From Symbiodinium natans (Eukaryota; Sar; Dinophyceae; Suessiales; Symbiodiniaceae): a stretch of 57,945 nucleotides of DNA. Positions 23,866-32,865 of this stretch are shown piece by piece; position 1 is the stretch's first letter, and every line of letters begins with the position of its first letter. The DNA lies in NCBI GenBank assembly GCA_905221605.1, contig CAJNDS010000438.1, forward strand, positions 80,001 through 137,945. The letters are read 5' to 3'. A program made the translations under genes and the position numbers. The notes under the pieces are model-generated. The model made no database searches. It was not told where the DNA came from and worked only from the letters and a program-made list of their open reading frames with translations.

Positions 23866-24489
23866 TTGGTCAGACATGGGCTATACTGTTTTCGGAGAAC
23901 TTCATACAACCTGGGCGACATCTCCGACTGGCCTCTCGATGCTGTGGTGGTGCGGTCTTCGAAGCCTGGTGAGAGGTGCTTGCTGGGCAGCGTGCGCTCG
24001 GCTGCCGACATCTTCCACGTCGAGGTCAGCACCACTTCCCTAACGGTCGTGGTGAGCGTTTGCAGGCCAGCAGAGCTGCGAGTCAAAGGGGCTCCCCAAG
24101 ACTGGCACGAGCACTTCTCCCGCTCTGGCGCGCGGCACGTCCAACTTGAATTGGACGACCCCAGAATCAAGTGCGACCGGGATGCTTCCTGGTTCTTCGA
24201 CAGCGCGGAGCGGTGCGCCAAGGCTTGGACACATATATGGCTGAGACTTTGCGCACTCTGCGCGAGCAGTGCCAACAAGCATGCAGGCGAGCAATTCAAC
24301 GTGCTCTTCCATTGCTTCGGTGGCATTAATCGCAGTCCTGCTGCCCTCTGCGCTTGGCTGGTGCTGGACGGCCAATGCAGCGCAGATGAAGCTGTGGACT
24401 GCATCTTGTTGGCTCGGCCAGCTCTGCAACCGTGGAAATGCAGAGATTATGCTCTCTTGGCTTTGCACCGCCTGCAGAACTCTCGCTAG
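23866..24489 (+). CDS. Dual-specificity phosphatase-like domain protein
   Basis: A 207-codon open frame (no in-frame ATG at its 5' end, so the true start is probably in an upstream exon). It has the order expected of a DSP/PTP fold: a beta segment CLLGSVRSAADIF, then SLTVVVSVCRPAE, a LELDD segment that could supply the general-acid Asp, a long helix, then the P-loop VLFHCFGGINRSPA with catalytic Cys at about residue 150 (codon 24313-24315) and Arg six later, fitting HC(X5)R(S/T). C-terminal helices follow and it ends LQNSR before TAG. DSPs hydrolyse phospho-Ser/Thr/Tyr or related substrates; the substrate is unknown. Another frame (23804-23900, MRWIRQRQLDICRKYNEGPW) may be the preceding exon, joined by a frame change near 23900. 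Confidence 0.7.
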   Translation: MVRHGLYCFRRTSYNLGDISDWPLDAVVVRSSKPGERCLLGSVRSAADIFHVEVSTTSLTVVVSVCRPAELRVKGAPQDWHEHFSRSGARHVQLELDDPRIKCDRDASWFFDSAERCAKAWTHIWLRLCALCASSANKHAGEQFNVLFHCFGGINRSPAALCAWLVLDGQCSADEAVDCILLARPALQPWKCRDYALLALHRLQNSR

Positions 24490-24662
24490 TTTGAACCGTT
24501 GCTTACTCCCCTCGACGCTGTCTTGCGAAAGGGTCTTTCGCGTGTACCGGGCCAAGATATAAAAAGCGTCGCTGCTTGAACTCCTGCCTGCGCCTCAACA
24601 TGCATATATGTGCCGTCACACATTCAACCGGATGCTCTGCACGCATGCATGCTGTGTTCTTG

Positions 24663-24865
24663 CTTCCTGGAAGGCGCTCTGGACTATGAGCTCGGACTTC
24701 AGAGCGACTGCCGATGATGCTCATGACTGACGGCTCTCACGTTACTTTTGTTCTTTCATGCCTTCGCATGGATAAGACTTCCTGCAAGGCGCGCTGGACT
24801 ATGAGCTTGGAATTCAGAGCGACTGCCGATGATGCTCACGGCTGACTGCTCTCACGTCGAATGCC
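24663..24865 (+). repeat. Two ~115 bp tandem copies downstream of the phosphatase
   Basis: CTGGACTATGAGC...TTCAGAGCGACTGCCGATGA, then TGCTCA(T/C)GACTGAC...CTCTCACGT occurs at 24679 and 24794. It lies in the likely 3' flank of the phosphatase-like frame. Confidence 0.88.
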
Positions 24866-24967
24866 TTTTTGCTTTTTTCTCTCTTCTTTTCATGGCATCG
24901 CGTTGACAGGACGTGCACAGCCGAGTCGGGTGCATGCAAGTGAAGTTCATACAGTTCAAGTCCGTTT

Positions 24968-25232
24968 ACTTCAGATCTATTGAATGCCAATGAAGTGTAT
25001 AGAGTTGACCACAAGTGCATGGCATTCAACTCAACACACTTGAATGCCATGCAGTTCGAGTGCATACACGTCCAGTATACAAGTGCAGTGTACAAGTGAG
25101 TATGCAACCATATATAAGTGCATACACTTAAGTGCATACACTTGTCCAAGTGCATACAGTTCGAGCGCACAGAGTCAAGTGCATAGACTCAACGCACCGC
25201 AAATCGAGCTTTCGGGCCAATCGTCTTCTAGT
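24968..25232 (+). repeat. Left direct repeat of composite element
   Basis: 265 bp from ACTTCAGAT to CTTCTAGT, matched at 25998-26289. It carries many short AAGTGCAT(A)CACTT and CACTTGAATGC words. Matching is good throughout except for an extra internal block in the right copy. Confidence 0.88.
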
Positions 25233-25304
25233 TTTTTGTGACCGAAAACATCCTTTGTAGTACAAAAAATAGCACTGTGCAGTCTCAAGATCCTCCTCTG
25301 TGGT

Positions 25305-25540
25305 ACTCCGACCGTGGCTGGAAAGTCGACTTTTGTAGTACAGACGTTGTACGCCGGGTGGCTGGAAAGTCGACTTTTGTAGTACAAATGTAGTACGCCG
25401 CGGACACGCGGAGAGTGGCTGGAAAGTCGATTTTTGTAGTACAGACGTAGTACGCTGGGGACACCCGGAGCTTCCGTGGCTGGAAAGTGACTATTGTAGT
25501 ACAGATGTAGTACGCCGGGGAAAATTCGGAGCTTCCGTGG
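25305..25540 (+). repeat. 62 bp-type array, second locus (four copies)
   Basis: Copies with GTACAGACG(T)TGTACGCCGG, GTACAAATGTAGTACGCCGC, GTACAGACGTAGTACGCTGG and GTACAGATGTAGTACGCCGG anchors, each preceded by GTGGCTGGAAAGTCGACTTT or a variant. Same unit and orientation as 19486-20011, here with more truncated copies. Confidence 0.9.
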
Positions 25541-25544
25541 AAAT

Positions 25545-25995
25545 ATCGTGGGACTCGAATTCCGGGATATCGAAACCCTCGCGCGGGACTCGAATTCCAG
25601 GATGTCGCAACCTTCGCAAAAATCGCGGGACTCGAATTCCGGGGCGTCGAAACCTCGCAAATATGTGGGACTCAATTGCGGGGCGTTGAAACCCTCGCAA
25701 ATATCATGGGACTTGAGTTCCGGGGCTTCGAAAACCTCGCAAATATCGCGGGGCTCGAATTCCGGGGCCTCGAAAACCTCGCAAATATCGTGGGACTCGA
25801 ATTCCGGGGCCTCGAAAATCTGGCAAATATCGTCGCCGAAACCCTCGCAGATATCGCGGGGCTCGAATTCCGGGGCGTCGAAATTCGAATTCCGGGATGT
25901 CGAAACCCTTGCAAATATCGTGGGACTCGAATTCCGCGGCCTCGAACACCTCGCAAATATCGTGGGGCTCGACATCCGGGATATCGAAACCCTCT
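25545..25995 (+). repeat. 42 bp minisatellite type III (~11 copies, some truncated)
   Basis: Unit of 42 bp: GGGACTCGAATTCCGGGGCC TCGAAAACCTCGCAAATATCGT with variants. The GAATTC and AAAACC(T)CGCAAATA boxes lie at the same spacing as in type II. The 62 bp array leads directly into this array, as at the 19.5-21.2 kb locus. Open frames across it come from the period. Confidence 0.93.
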
Positions 25996-25997
25996 TA

Positions 25998-26289
25998 ACT
26001 TCAGATGTATTGAATGCCGATGAAGTGTATAGATTTGACCACAAGTGCATGGCATTCAAGTCAACACACTTGAATGCTATATGGCATTCAAGTCAACACA
26101 CTTGAATGCCTTGAATGCAATGCAGTTCTACTGCATAGCACGTGCAGTATACAAGCGCAGCGTGCAAGTGAATATGCAACCATATACGTGCATACACTTG
26201 TCCAAGTGCATGCAGTTCGAGTGCAAAGAGTCAAGTGTGTGGAGTCAACGTACGGCAAATCGATGCTTTCCGGCCATCCCTCTTCTAGT
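25998..26289 (+). repeat. Right direct repeat of composite element
   Basis: 292 bp match to 24968-25232, longer because GGCATTCAAGTCAACACACT TGAATGC is present twice here (about 26050 and 26083). Together the two copies enclose the 62/42 bp arrays like long terminal repeats. No internal coding domain or primer-binding site was seen. Confidence 0.88.
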
Positions 26290-26370
26290 AATTTTCATAG
26301 GGTTCCTATTCATTTTAATCGGCTTCCTATTCAACTTTACAAGACTGACGAACTTCATAGAGGATTCCTT
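26290..26370 (+). repeat. TTCCTATTCATTTT minisatellite, block 2
   Basis: TTTTCATAGGGTTCCTATTC, ATTTTAATCGGCTTCCTATTC and further degenerate units, the same family as 19085-19265 and 27711-29010. Confidence 0.75.
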
Positions 26371-26755
26371 TTCACAGTGCGGTCTGCAGCTAAAACACTC
26401 CTTTTGTGTCCCGCGAGATAGTCCCTAGTAGGTGGCAGACATCTCGAACCCAAAAAACCGCAAGTGGAGCAGCCGGTAACCCCCCCCCTCAAGGGGCCCA
26501 ACCGGCAAAACGCCACGCGCGCAAGCATGCCGAGAATGACCCGTGAATGAAAGCGATCAGCGCCAGAGGTATAACTGCGCCCTTCCTTTGTTGAGGCTGC
26601 AGCGAATTGCGGAGACTAAGAAGCTCAGGCAGCAACCAACCTCATAGACTTCTCTCGTCCAGACAAGCTGGTCATTCTGAACCTGGGCTAGGGCTTGGTG
26701 GAGTGGCAGGCTGTCCTCTCCGCCAGCATCATGACCCTGAGGCTCGGCGCCGGAA
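26371..26755. other. Intergenic, nothing recognised
   Basis: No clear motif. A C-run lies at 26480-26487 and mixed sequence follows. Confidence 0.35.
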
Positions 26756-26757
26756 CC

Positions 26758-27370
26758 TTTTCATGATGGTCTTCCCGTGAAGGACTCGTAGAAAGAGTCC
26801 AACTGCGTCTTGGTGAGGCAGATGGTCACAGGCGCCCGGCAGGCCGCTACAACCGTGAGAAGTGAAGTCCTCCACATGTCCAAGAGACGCTTTCACGTTG
26901 CTCACTGGACGCCGGATTGGAGGCTTCCGAAATCCACTCTGCATCATCCTTGGGCTGTCTCTTCTGGAACTTGATCCCCTGGTTCCGGGTGGGCCGCAAC
27001 AATCTTGTTCAAATCAAGTTGGGGGCCTCAAAGGAACTCCCCCCTCTGGAGCGCTCTCCTAGCACTCCCAACCTCTGATCAGATCTTTCCAGAGAAGGGT
27101 CAACCTTGCGGTTGAACTTGGCCGCGTAGGCCGCCCTGAGCTCATTCCCGTCTCCCCGTCCCAGCATCGCCTTGTATAGTCTTCCACAGAGTTGGATGTC
27201 CAGTTCCTTACGCTTGCGCTTCTTGCGCGCCTTGAAAGCAGCGATGGCACTCTCCAGCCTGATGCAAGCCAGAGTCGAGGCTGACGCATCAAAGCCAATC
27301 TTGCCATTCTCGAAAAGGAATTCCTGCGGGGCCTTGACCCTAATCTCTTCCTCAGGCCATCTCCCAAAGC
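26758..27370 (-). pseudogene. Decayed coding region, hypothetical
   Basis: Minus strand. From ~27360 a charged frame reads RWPEEEIRVKAPQEFLFENG, FDASASTLACIRLESAIAAF, KARKKRKRKELDIQLCGRLY and on to SSFEAPNLI, then TGA (27009-27011). The same frame resumes at once (LRPTRNQGIKFQKRQPKDDA, EWISEASNPASSEQRESVSW) to TAG near 26850. A shifted frame then reads VVAACRAPVTICLTKTQLDS, FYESFTGRPS to TGA near 26761. One stop and one shift in otherwise protein-like sequence point to a pseudogene, unless introns explain them. The family is unknown; the Lys/Arg-rich block could be nuclear-localising or nucleic-acid binding. Confidence 0.42.
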
Positions 27371-27710
27371 TCCCCGCAGCCATATTCCTGAGAATCAACC
27401 ATGGAACTCTCTGCCCGCTACAACACCGAGAAAAAGATCTCCCCAAAGGGATCATAAGGCTTCCTCTACAGTATACACGGAAATCCACCTTTCCAACGCA
27501 GCCCTTGCTGCCTGTTCCCCAGAAAGGCCATGGCTGAGAAGTGCACGCGAGCAAACCAAGGCGCAGAAAATCACATGGACATGAAAACGTGAAGCGCAAG
27601 AAAGCACACGCCGACACTGCATGGTAAATAGAAGCGCGCCTCGCAGCCACAGAGCCTAGCCCTATGACAACTGTGTTCCAGCAACGCAAGCTCGCTTAAC
27701 ACATGGATTT
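27371..27710. other. 5' flank of the decayed minus-strand region
   Basis: The minus-strand frame remains open up to 27689 but composition (Cys/Phe/Leu-rich) is no longer protein-like, so I treat it as flank. Confidence 0.3.
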
Positions 27711-28178
27711 CAACACGTTTCATAGGGTTCTTATTTATTTTAAAAGGGCTTCTGCTAATTTTATAAGTTTCCTCGCAATTTTCATAGGATTCTTATTCAT
27801 TTTAATTAATGGGCTTCGTATTCATTTTAATAGGGTTCTCGTTCGTGTTAAAGGGATTCCTATTCATTTTAAAAGGGTTTAGGGTTCATATTAATTTAGT
27901 AGGATTCCATACAAGACCGATGAATTTTGATAAAGGATTCCTGTTTATTTTCATAGGATTTCAATACATTGTCATAGGGTCCTAAAGCTCCTGCAAATTT
28001 ACTAAGATTCCTATCAATGTTCATAGGATTCTTATTCATGTTAATGGGATTCGTATTATTCTTTATAAAGTTCTCATTCATTTTAAAGGGACTCCTATTG
28101 GTATTAATCAGATTCCTGTTGAATTCACACGAATCCTATGAGTCCTATTGACTTTAATCGGAACCCCATTCAAGTGAA
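27711..28178 (+). repeat. TTCCTATTCATTTTAA minisatellite, block 3 (left part)
   Basis: About 15-18 degenerate units of ~24-30 bp, such as CATAGGGTTCTTATTTATTT and TAGGATTCTTATTCATTTTAA. The array is interrupted by the MITE-like element and continues at 28968 (GGAGCCCTATGAAAATTGAT). Confidence 0.88.
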
Positions 28179-28180
28179 TA

Positions 28181-28965
28181 CAATGTGGGGCCCCTTAGTT
28201 ACAAAGCAAGTTATATCTTATGCAACATAACTTATAATATAACTTATAAGTTATGTTGTCAGAGTTATGATTCGAACAACTTGGATAACTGGACGGTATC
28301 AGTTATAACTAAGTCATGCCAGTTAGCTAACTTGGATAACTAAAAAATGCTGTATTTTGTAAGGTTTCAGTCACATGGAGGTAAAGGGCTATGTTTCATA
28401 TACTTTTAAGAAAGGGCTGGAGTAGCGTGGAAACTACAGGATTTCACATGTTTTTTTGTCAGAAACATGTCACGTAAAGAAAAATGATTCAGTGTCTTTT
28501 GGTATGTTTGGAGCTGAATACCGAGCAAGTTATATAGACTATGTGTGCCCATGGCGTGGAGCAGAGCAACGCGAAGGTCGACACTTCCTTTTGGGCCAGC
28601 TGCAAGGGGAGGTCGACCGGACCACACGCGGACCACAAGAATATCCAGAACAAGTATCCACAAAAAGAACGTGCCGATACGTTTTTCAGGCAGGGAAGCC
28701 CAATCCACCAGAAGATACATACCGAAGAAGATAAGTATATATGTATCTATGTGAAACACTGTGTGTCGATTATACATCTATGTAAAACATCACCAAATAC
28801 ATATAGATAAACGTATCTCTCTCACTAATGCCGTGATTTTTGTACTTATGTCGCCAAACAAGGCCAGGTTTGTTTTAGTATACTTTTTCAGGCTAACTTC
28901 CCGAACTAAGATATAACTTACATGTATCTTGGCTTACTAAGTTATAACTGAGGGGCCCCACATTG
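28181..28965. mobile_element. MITE-like DNA element with TIRs and TA target duplication
   Basis: 785 bp bounded by CAATGTGGGGCCCCTTAGTTA and its near-perfect inverted match TAACTGAGGGGCCCCACATTG. Both ends are flanked by TA (28179-28180 and 28966-28967), the target typical of Tc1/mariner-type and Stowaway-like elements. Removing the element and one TA rejoins the minisatellite in phase (ATTCAAGTGAATAGGAGCCC). Internally there are subterminal AACTTATAAGTTAT palindromes and GTTATAACTAAG words. No transposase-like frame was found (longest ~120 codons), so it is non-autonomous. Confidence 0.85.
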
Positions 28966-29015
28966 TAGGAGCCCTATGAAAATTGATAGCAAATTGTTCA
29001 GGTCACTTCTACTGG
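28966..29015 (+). repeat. Minisatellite block 3, right remainder
   Basis: TAGGAGCCCTATGAAAATTG and following bases continue the minisatellite after the inserted element. Confidence 0.6.
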
Positions 29016-29082
29016 AGTTTTTTAGGAGTTCCCCCTCTCGCGCCCCGCCCCGTTCCACACGACCGCGCATTGCGGATCATGT

Positions 29083-29200
29083 GAGGGGCGGGGGGGGGGG
29101 GGGGGTGAGCATATGTATATATAATATATATATACATACGTCCCCCCCCCCCCCCCCCAAGATCTACCCCCCCCCCCCCCCAGATCTACGTTTACAGGTT
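29083..29200. repeat. Palindromic poly(G)-(AT)-poly(C) block
   Basis: G-run, TGAGCATATGTATATATAAT, ATATATATACATACGTC and C-run, followed by AAGATCTACC and another C-run. The two halves are complementary, so two copies of the poly(G)-CCATATATA motif meet head to head. Confidence 0.85.
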
Positions 29201-29600
29201 TCCAGAACCCAAAAAAGTAAAAAAAAACACCAAAATCAGGATGCCAAAAAGCCCAAGCCAGAAAGAACCAAAACCAAAAAAAGAACCAAAAAACACATAA
29301 ATAGTAATAACAAAAACTGAAGCTCTAGGAAAGGTGAAACCAAAACAACCCAAACCACGAAAACACAAAACGAGAAACAAAAACAAAAACCAAACAAAAA
29401 ACACGATTTCCAAACTCTTGACGTCAAGCGGTAGTGATTCCCTTTGTCCATCAGTCTCGGAATAATAGTATTTTTGTTTTTGCTTGGTTTTTCTGGTTTT
29501 GGTTATTTTGATGTTCGATTTTTGGTTTGCCTTTGGTTTCATCTTTTCAAGAGTCTCAGGATAATGTTTGTTTTTTGTGATTTGATTATGATTTTTTGGT
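29201..29600. other. A/C-rich then T/G-rich low-complexity stretch
   Basis: 29201-29410 is rich in AAAACC/CCAAAA words and 29455-29600 in GGTTTT/TTTTGG words, an imperfect large-scale inverted arrangement. Open frames here have low-complexity Lys/Thr or Phe/Leu composition. Confidence 0.6.
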
Positions 29601-29639
29601 TTGGGGTTGTTGGTTTGTCTGATCTTGTTTATCTTATAG

Positions 29640-30560
29640 AGAAATGTGCTTGCCCAAACCTAGGGAAATACTGTTTTTTTTTTTTTTACATCGTGCCTGT
29701 ACTAGGCAAATCTTGAACGAATACTATATGAAAGAGGCGAGTGAACTATCCTAGCTTTTGTTCAGTCATAGAAAGTGCTCGGCAATCTAGACAAATACTG
29801 CAATTGTATAGTTTTTTTCTAAGTTATTCGTTCCGTTTCTAGAGAAGTAGTGCTTGTCCCAGTACTTTTCTAAGTACAGAGTGTGGTAAAAATATTGAAT
29901 TAATACTATATGACGGAGCCTAGTGAAGTATCCTAGCCCTTTCTGTATCAAGAATATTCGTTGCGAAAAATCATGATTGTTCCCTTGTTTTTGTACTATT
30001 TCACGGAAGATTCGTTTCATATAAGTTGCACCATTAGGGTATGCGATTTTCGTCACGAGAACACTAATTGGATGGCTTAACATGAGTGAGATGAGTTCTG
30101 CTCAAAAAAGACTTGAGTACAGGCATCATTTGCACGAACATCTGATCGTAATACAAGCAGTTTTCAATACATGAAAGAGACATACTGTTGACGTGTATTA
30201 TATATTACCTCGAAAACGCACTATTCGCATAGACAAGCTTGCAGATACATAGTTCTCCTAGATATGGTTAACGAACATGTGCACTAGATTCGACTATAAC
30301 GAAGGCAGTTTTCATTACATAGAAAAGAAACACTGCTCACGCACTAGTTTAAATACAGCTTGTACAGAATATACTATGTCTAAAACACACAACTCGCATA
30401 GACAAGCTTCAAAACAATAATTTTCTTAGAAACCTATTATTTGCCTCGTGAAGATCATAGTGCTTGACAATTCACGAATCCTAAAACCTTGGGAGAATTT
30501 CTGGCGAAGTTTGGTCTGTTGGGTTTTCATGTGTTTCGACACAAATAATGCAATTTTCCT
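29640..30560. repeat. AT-rich region of degenerate repeats
   Basis: Repeated phrases include AATACTATATGA(A/C)(A/G)GAG (near 29720 and 29902), AGTG(A)ACTATCCTAGC, GTGCTTG-type words and TCGCATAGACAAGCTT (near 30223 and 30395). Copies are diverged and no period is fixed. No gene seen. Confidence 0.6.
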
Positions 30561-30744
30561 AAGCACATACTGTTAAACCGAAATTCGGTTGCAGATTTGG
30601 ATACATCTCGCATGCATGATGTGTTGTGTATAATGGCCGCGTAAATACTCGACGAGTACGATGTTATCGGTATTTACAGTGATTTCGGCATGTACTACTT
30701 GTACACCAGCGCGTGGAAGCAAGCAGAAGAGTAGCTTAGACAAG

Positions 30745-30812
30745 GAGGGTGTAGATCTTGGTGGTGGGGGAGGGGGTGACCATACATATTTGTTGCATAC
30801 ATATACATAATC
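30745..30812 (+). repeat. Poly(G)-CC-(AT)n dispersed motif copy
   Basis: GTAGATCTTGGTGGTGGGGG, AGGGGGTGACCATACATATT. Matches the consensus GATCTTGG-Gn-GACCATA(T)ATA. Confidence 0.75.
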
Positions 30813-31035
30813 ACACATATATACATCCATGCTTTCTTATACATACATACACATGCATGCTTTGCCACAGTCATGTTGCCTCCATCTCATTCAACGCACC
30901 TTTCATCTGCCCGATCTCCTCGAAAGGAGGAGCAGGCACTGCCGGGATTCGGTTTCAGCACGTGCGGTGCTGTCGCAGGAGCACAGTTTCACAGCTGGAA
31001 GCCTAGTCCAATACTCTCAGCCAAAGGTTCATCGC

Positions 31036-31896
31036 TTACCGAAGGATTGTGTCGTTGAGACATCTACAGATTGAATGAAGACTCACTGGATGGCGGACAA
31101 AAGGATTGAGGGCGTTGTAAGAAGGCACCAGCTCAACACAAGCACTCAAGCAGAACGCCGGAAGCCTAAAGCACGGTCCTCGGTCATAGGGTTCAACGTG
31201 TTGACAAGATGGGATTGGACGAACTCTTGCATCACTTCCTTGGCATGAAAAGTGACTGGGTTGCAAGCTGGCAAGCTGATAAAAATAAGACAAGCCAGCC
31301 TGAGTCTTAACTTCCATTAGCTTGTCCTCAAACAAGTTCTCGCACAGCACCCGCTTGCAGCTGGAATATGTGGCATCTTCTGGAAAACTCATGATGTACC
31401 TATGACTACGGCTGTGATAAGGGCCTCGGAATAAACTCGGCCGAAAAACGTCATCTTCCGTGGCCAACTTCATCTTCGGCGGCGGCAGCGCGATGCCTCG
31501 GAAGTCCCCGGCCCTGTGAAGTTCTGAAGGTGCTCCAGAAAAGAGACTCTCCGTGGGTTGCAGGTTCTGAAGCACAACGGCAACCCCAAAGTGGGGGCCA
31601 AACGCCACGCCGAAGCCGCCCTTTATTTCGAGAATAAACGAGGGTTTAAAGAGTCGGGGTGGGTTGGTTTGTCGGTGTGTGTGTGTGTGTGCGGGATATC
31701 CCAGTCGCTCTCCCACCCGAGATAAGAGATTGGCTGGCTGGAGAAACTCAACTTTGCTGGCTCTTGCGGGTGGTGTGAAACTCTGTCTCGACCAGCAAAG
31801 ACTTGACCAACGCTTCAGCCCGACACAAACCACCGATGTTTGCCCCATGTTGGCAGCCAGGCCTCCACAGACTGTGCACCCAACGACTACTGTCAT
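31036..31896 (-). CDS. Long open frame, hypothetical protein
   Basis: ATG-initiated 286-codon frame, unusually long for this window outside repeats. The most protein-like part is the middle (PKMKLATEDDVFRPSLFRGP; MSFPEDATYSSCKRVLCENL then FEDKLMEVKTQ). A GTGTGT-type microsatellite in the DNA gives a short His-Thr run near residue 75. The N-terminal 40 and C-terminal 80 residues are Cys/Ser-rich and less convincing, so it may be one or two exons with flanking intron read-through. No family recognised, no splice support. Confidence 0.35.
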   Translation of the reverse strand: MTVVVGCTVCGGLAANMGQTSVVCVGLKRWSSLCWSRQSFTPPARASKVEFLQPANLLSRVGERLGYPAHTHTHRQTNPPRLFKPSFILEIKGGFGVAFGPHFGVAVVLQNLQPTESLFSGAPSELHRAGDFRGIALPPPKMKLATEDDVFRPSLFRGPYHSRSHRYIMSFPEDATYSSCKRVLCENLFEDKLMEVKTQAGLSYFYQLASLQPSHFSCQGSDARVRPIPSCQHVEPYDRGPCFRLPAFCLSACVELVPSYNALNPFVRHPVSLHSICRCLNDTILR

Positions 31897-32221
31897 TCAA
31901 CACACCCATGCAAACCCTGCCACCGCTTCGCTTGCGCGCAACAAAGTACCCCGCCTATTAAGCAACGCTAGTTGCAGAAAAGTTGCCCTTCAGCTCGGGC
32001 GAGTAGCGGTCCTCTCCGCCGCTCCTTCAGCTAAGCGGTAGAACCAGCGGACTGGATCCGACACCAGTCTCCGCTAACACATTCTGACGCAACGATACAC
32101 GGCGACCAAAGGCGAGGGTAGATAGCAGAGGGTGTAAACAAATCAACCCACTGGGGTGGGAGAGTGCGCGTGAGGGACGTTTGAAGAATTCTAGAAGAAG
32201 TCTTATTCAGCTTCAAACTCG

Positions 32222-32256
32222 GACATCCTAAACCCTGTAAACCCTAAACCCTAAAA
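32222..32256 (-). repeat. Interstitial CCCTAAA repeat
   Basis: CATCCTAAACCCTGTAAACC followed by CTAAACCCTAAAAGC is a short run of telomere-type repeat in the complementary orientation. Confidence 0.75.
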
Positions 32257-32599
32257 GCGCTTGCGACTTGGGTGGCATTTGCGGTAGCTTCGCAATGTCG
32301 CAGAAAAAACTGTCAACCGCTTGAGGCCAATTTTTGTGTAGCTTGATGGCCTACCTCCAGCGAGCCTTTCACCAAACGCCATGGGTGGTTTGTTGTTCCC
32401 TCTTAAGCCGTTCAGCCTGCGGCCTCTGCCGACGTAACTAATCTTTGCCAAGGATTCATCAGATGGGCCAGATGCAGGGCGAGACACATGACGGCATGAC
32501 ACTCGGTTGTATGGCCTTCCTGCTAGTACTGATATCTTTGTTTCTGGCAGACCATAACAGAGGCAGGTTACATGTGGGAGACAAACGTTGAGAGAGGGA

Positions 32600-32621
32600 C
32601 TGGGAGAGATAGAGAGTGATG

Positions 32622-32669
<48 letters not shown>

Positions 32670-32865
32670 TGAAGAGATAGAGAGACAGAGAGACATAGAG
32701 AGATTGAGCGATACAGAGATAGAGAGATAGAGAGATAGAGAGATAGAGAGATAGAGAGATAGAGAGATAGAGAGATCGAGAGATAAAGAGATAGAGAGAT
32801 CGAGAGATCAAGAGACGGAGAGATGGAGAGATGGAGAGAGAGATAGAGACAGTTAGAAAGATCGA
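32600..32865 (+). repeat. (GA)n and GAGATA-rich microsatellite
   Basis: AGAGAGAG runs followed by repeated GAGATAGA units for ~250 bp. Minus-strand Ser/Leu/Tyr-rich open frames here are artefacts of it. Confidence 0.95.

Noticed and set aside
24968-26289. Classical LTR retrotransposon
   Set aside because: The direct repeats enclose only tandem arrays; no TG...CA ends, primer-binding site, polypurine tract or pol domain were found.
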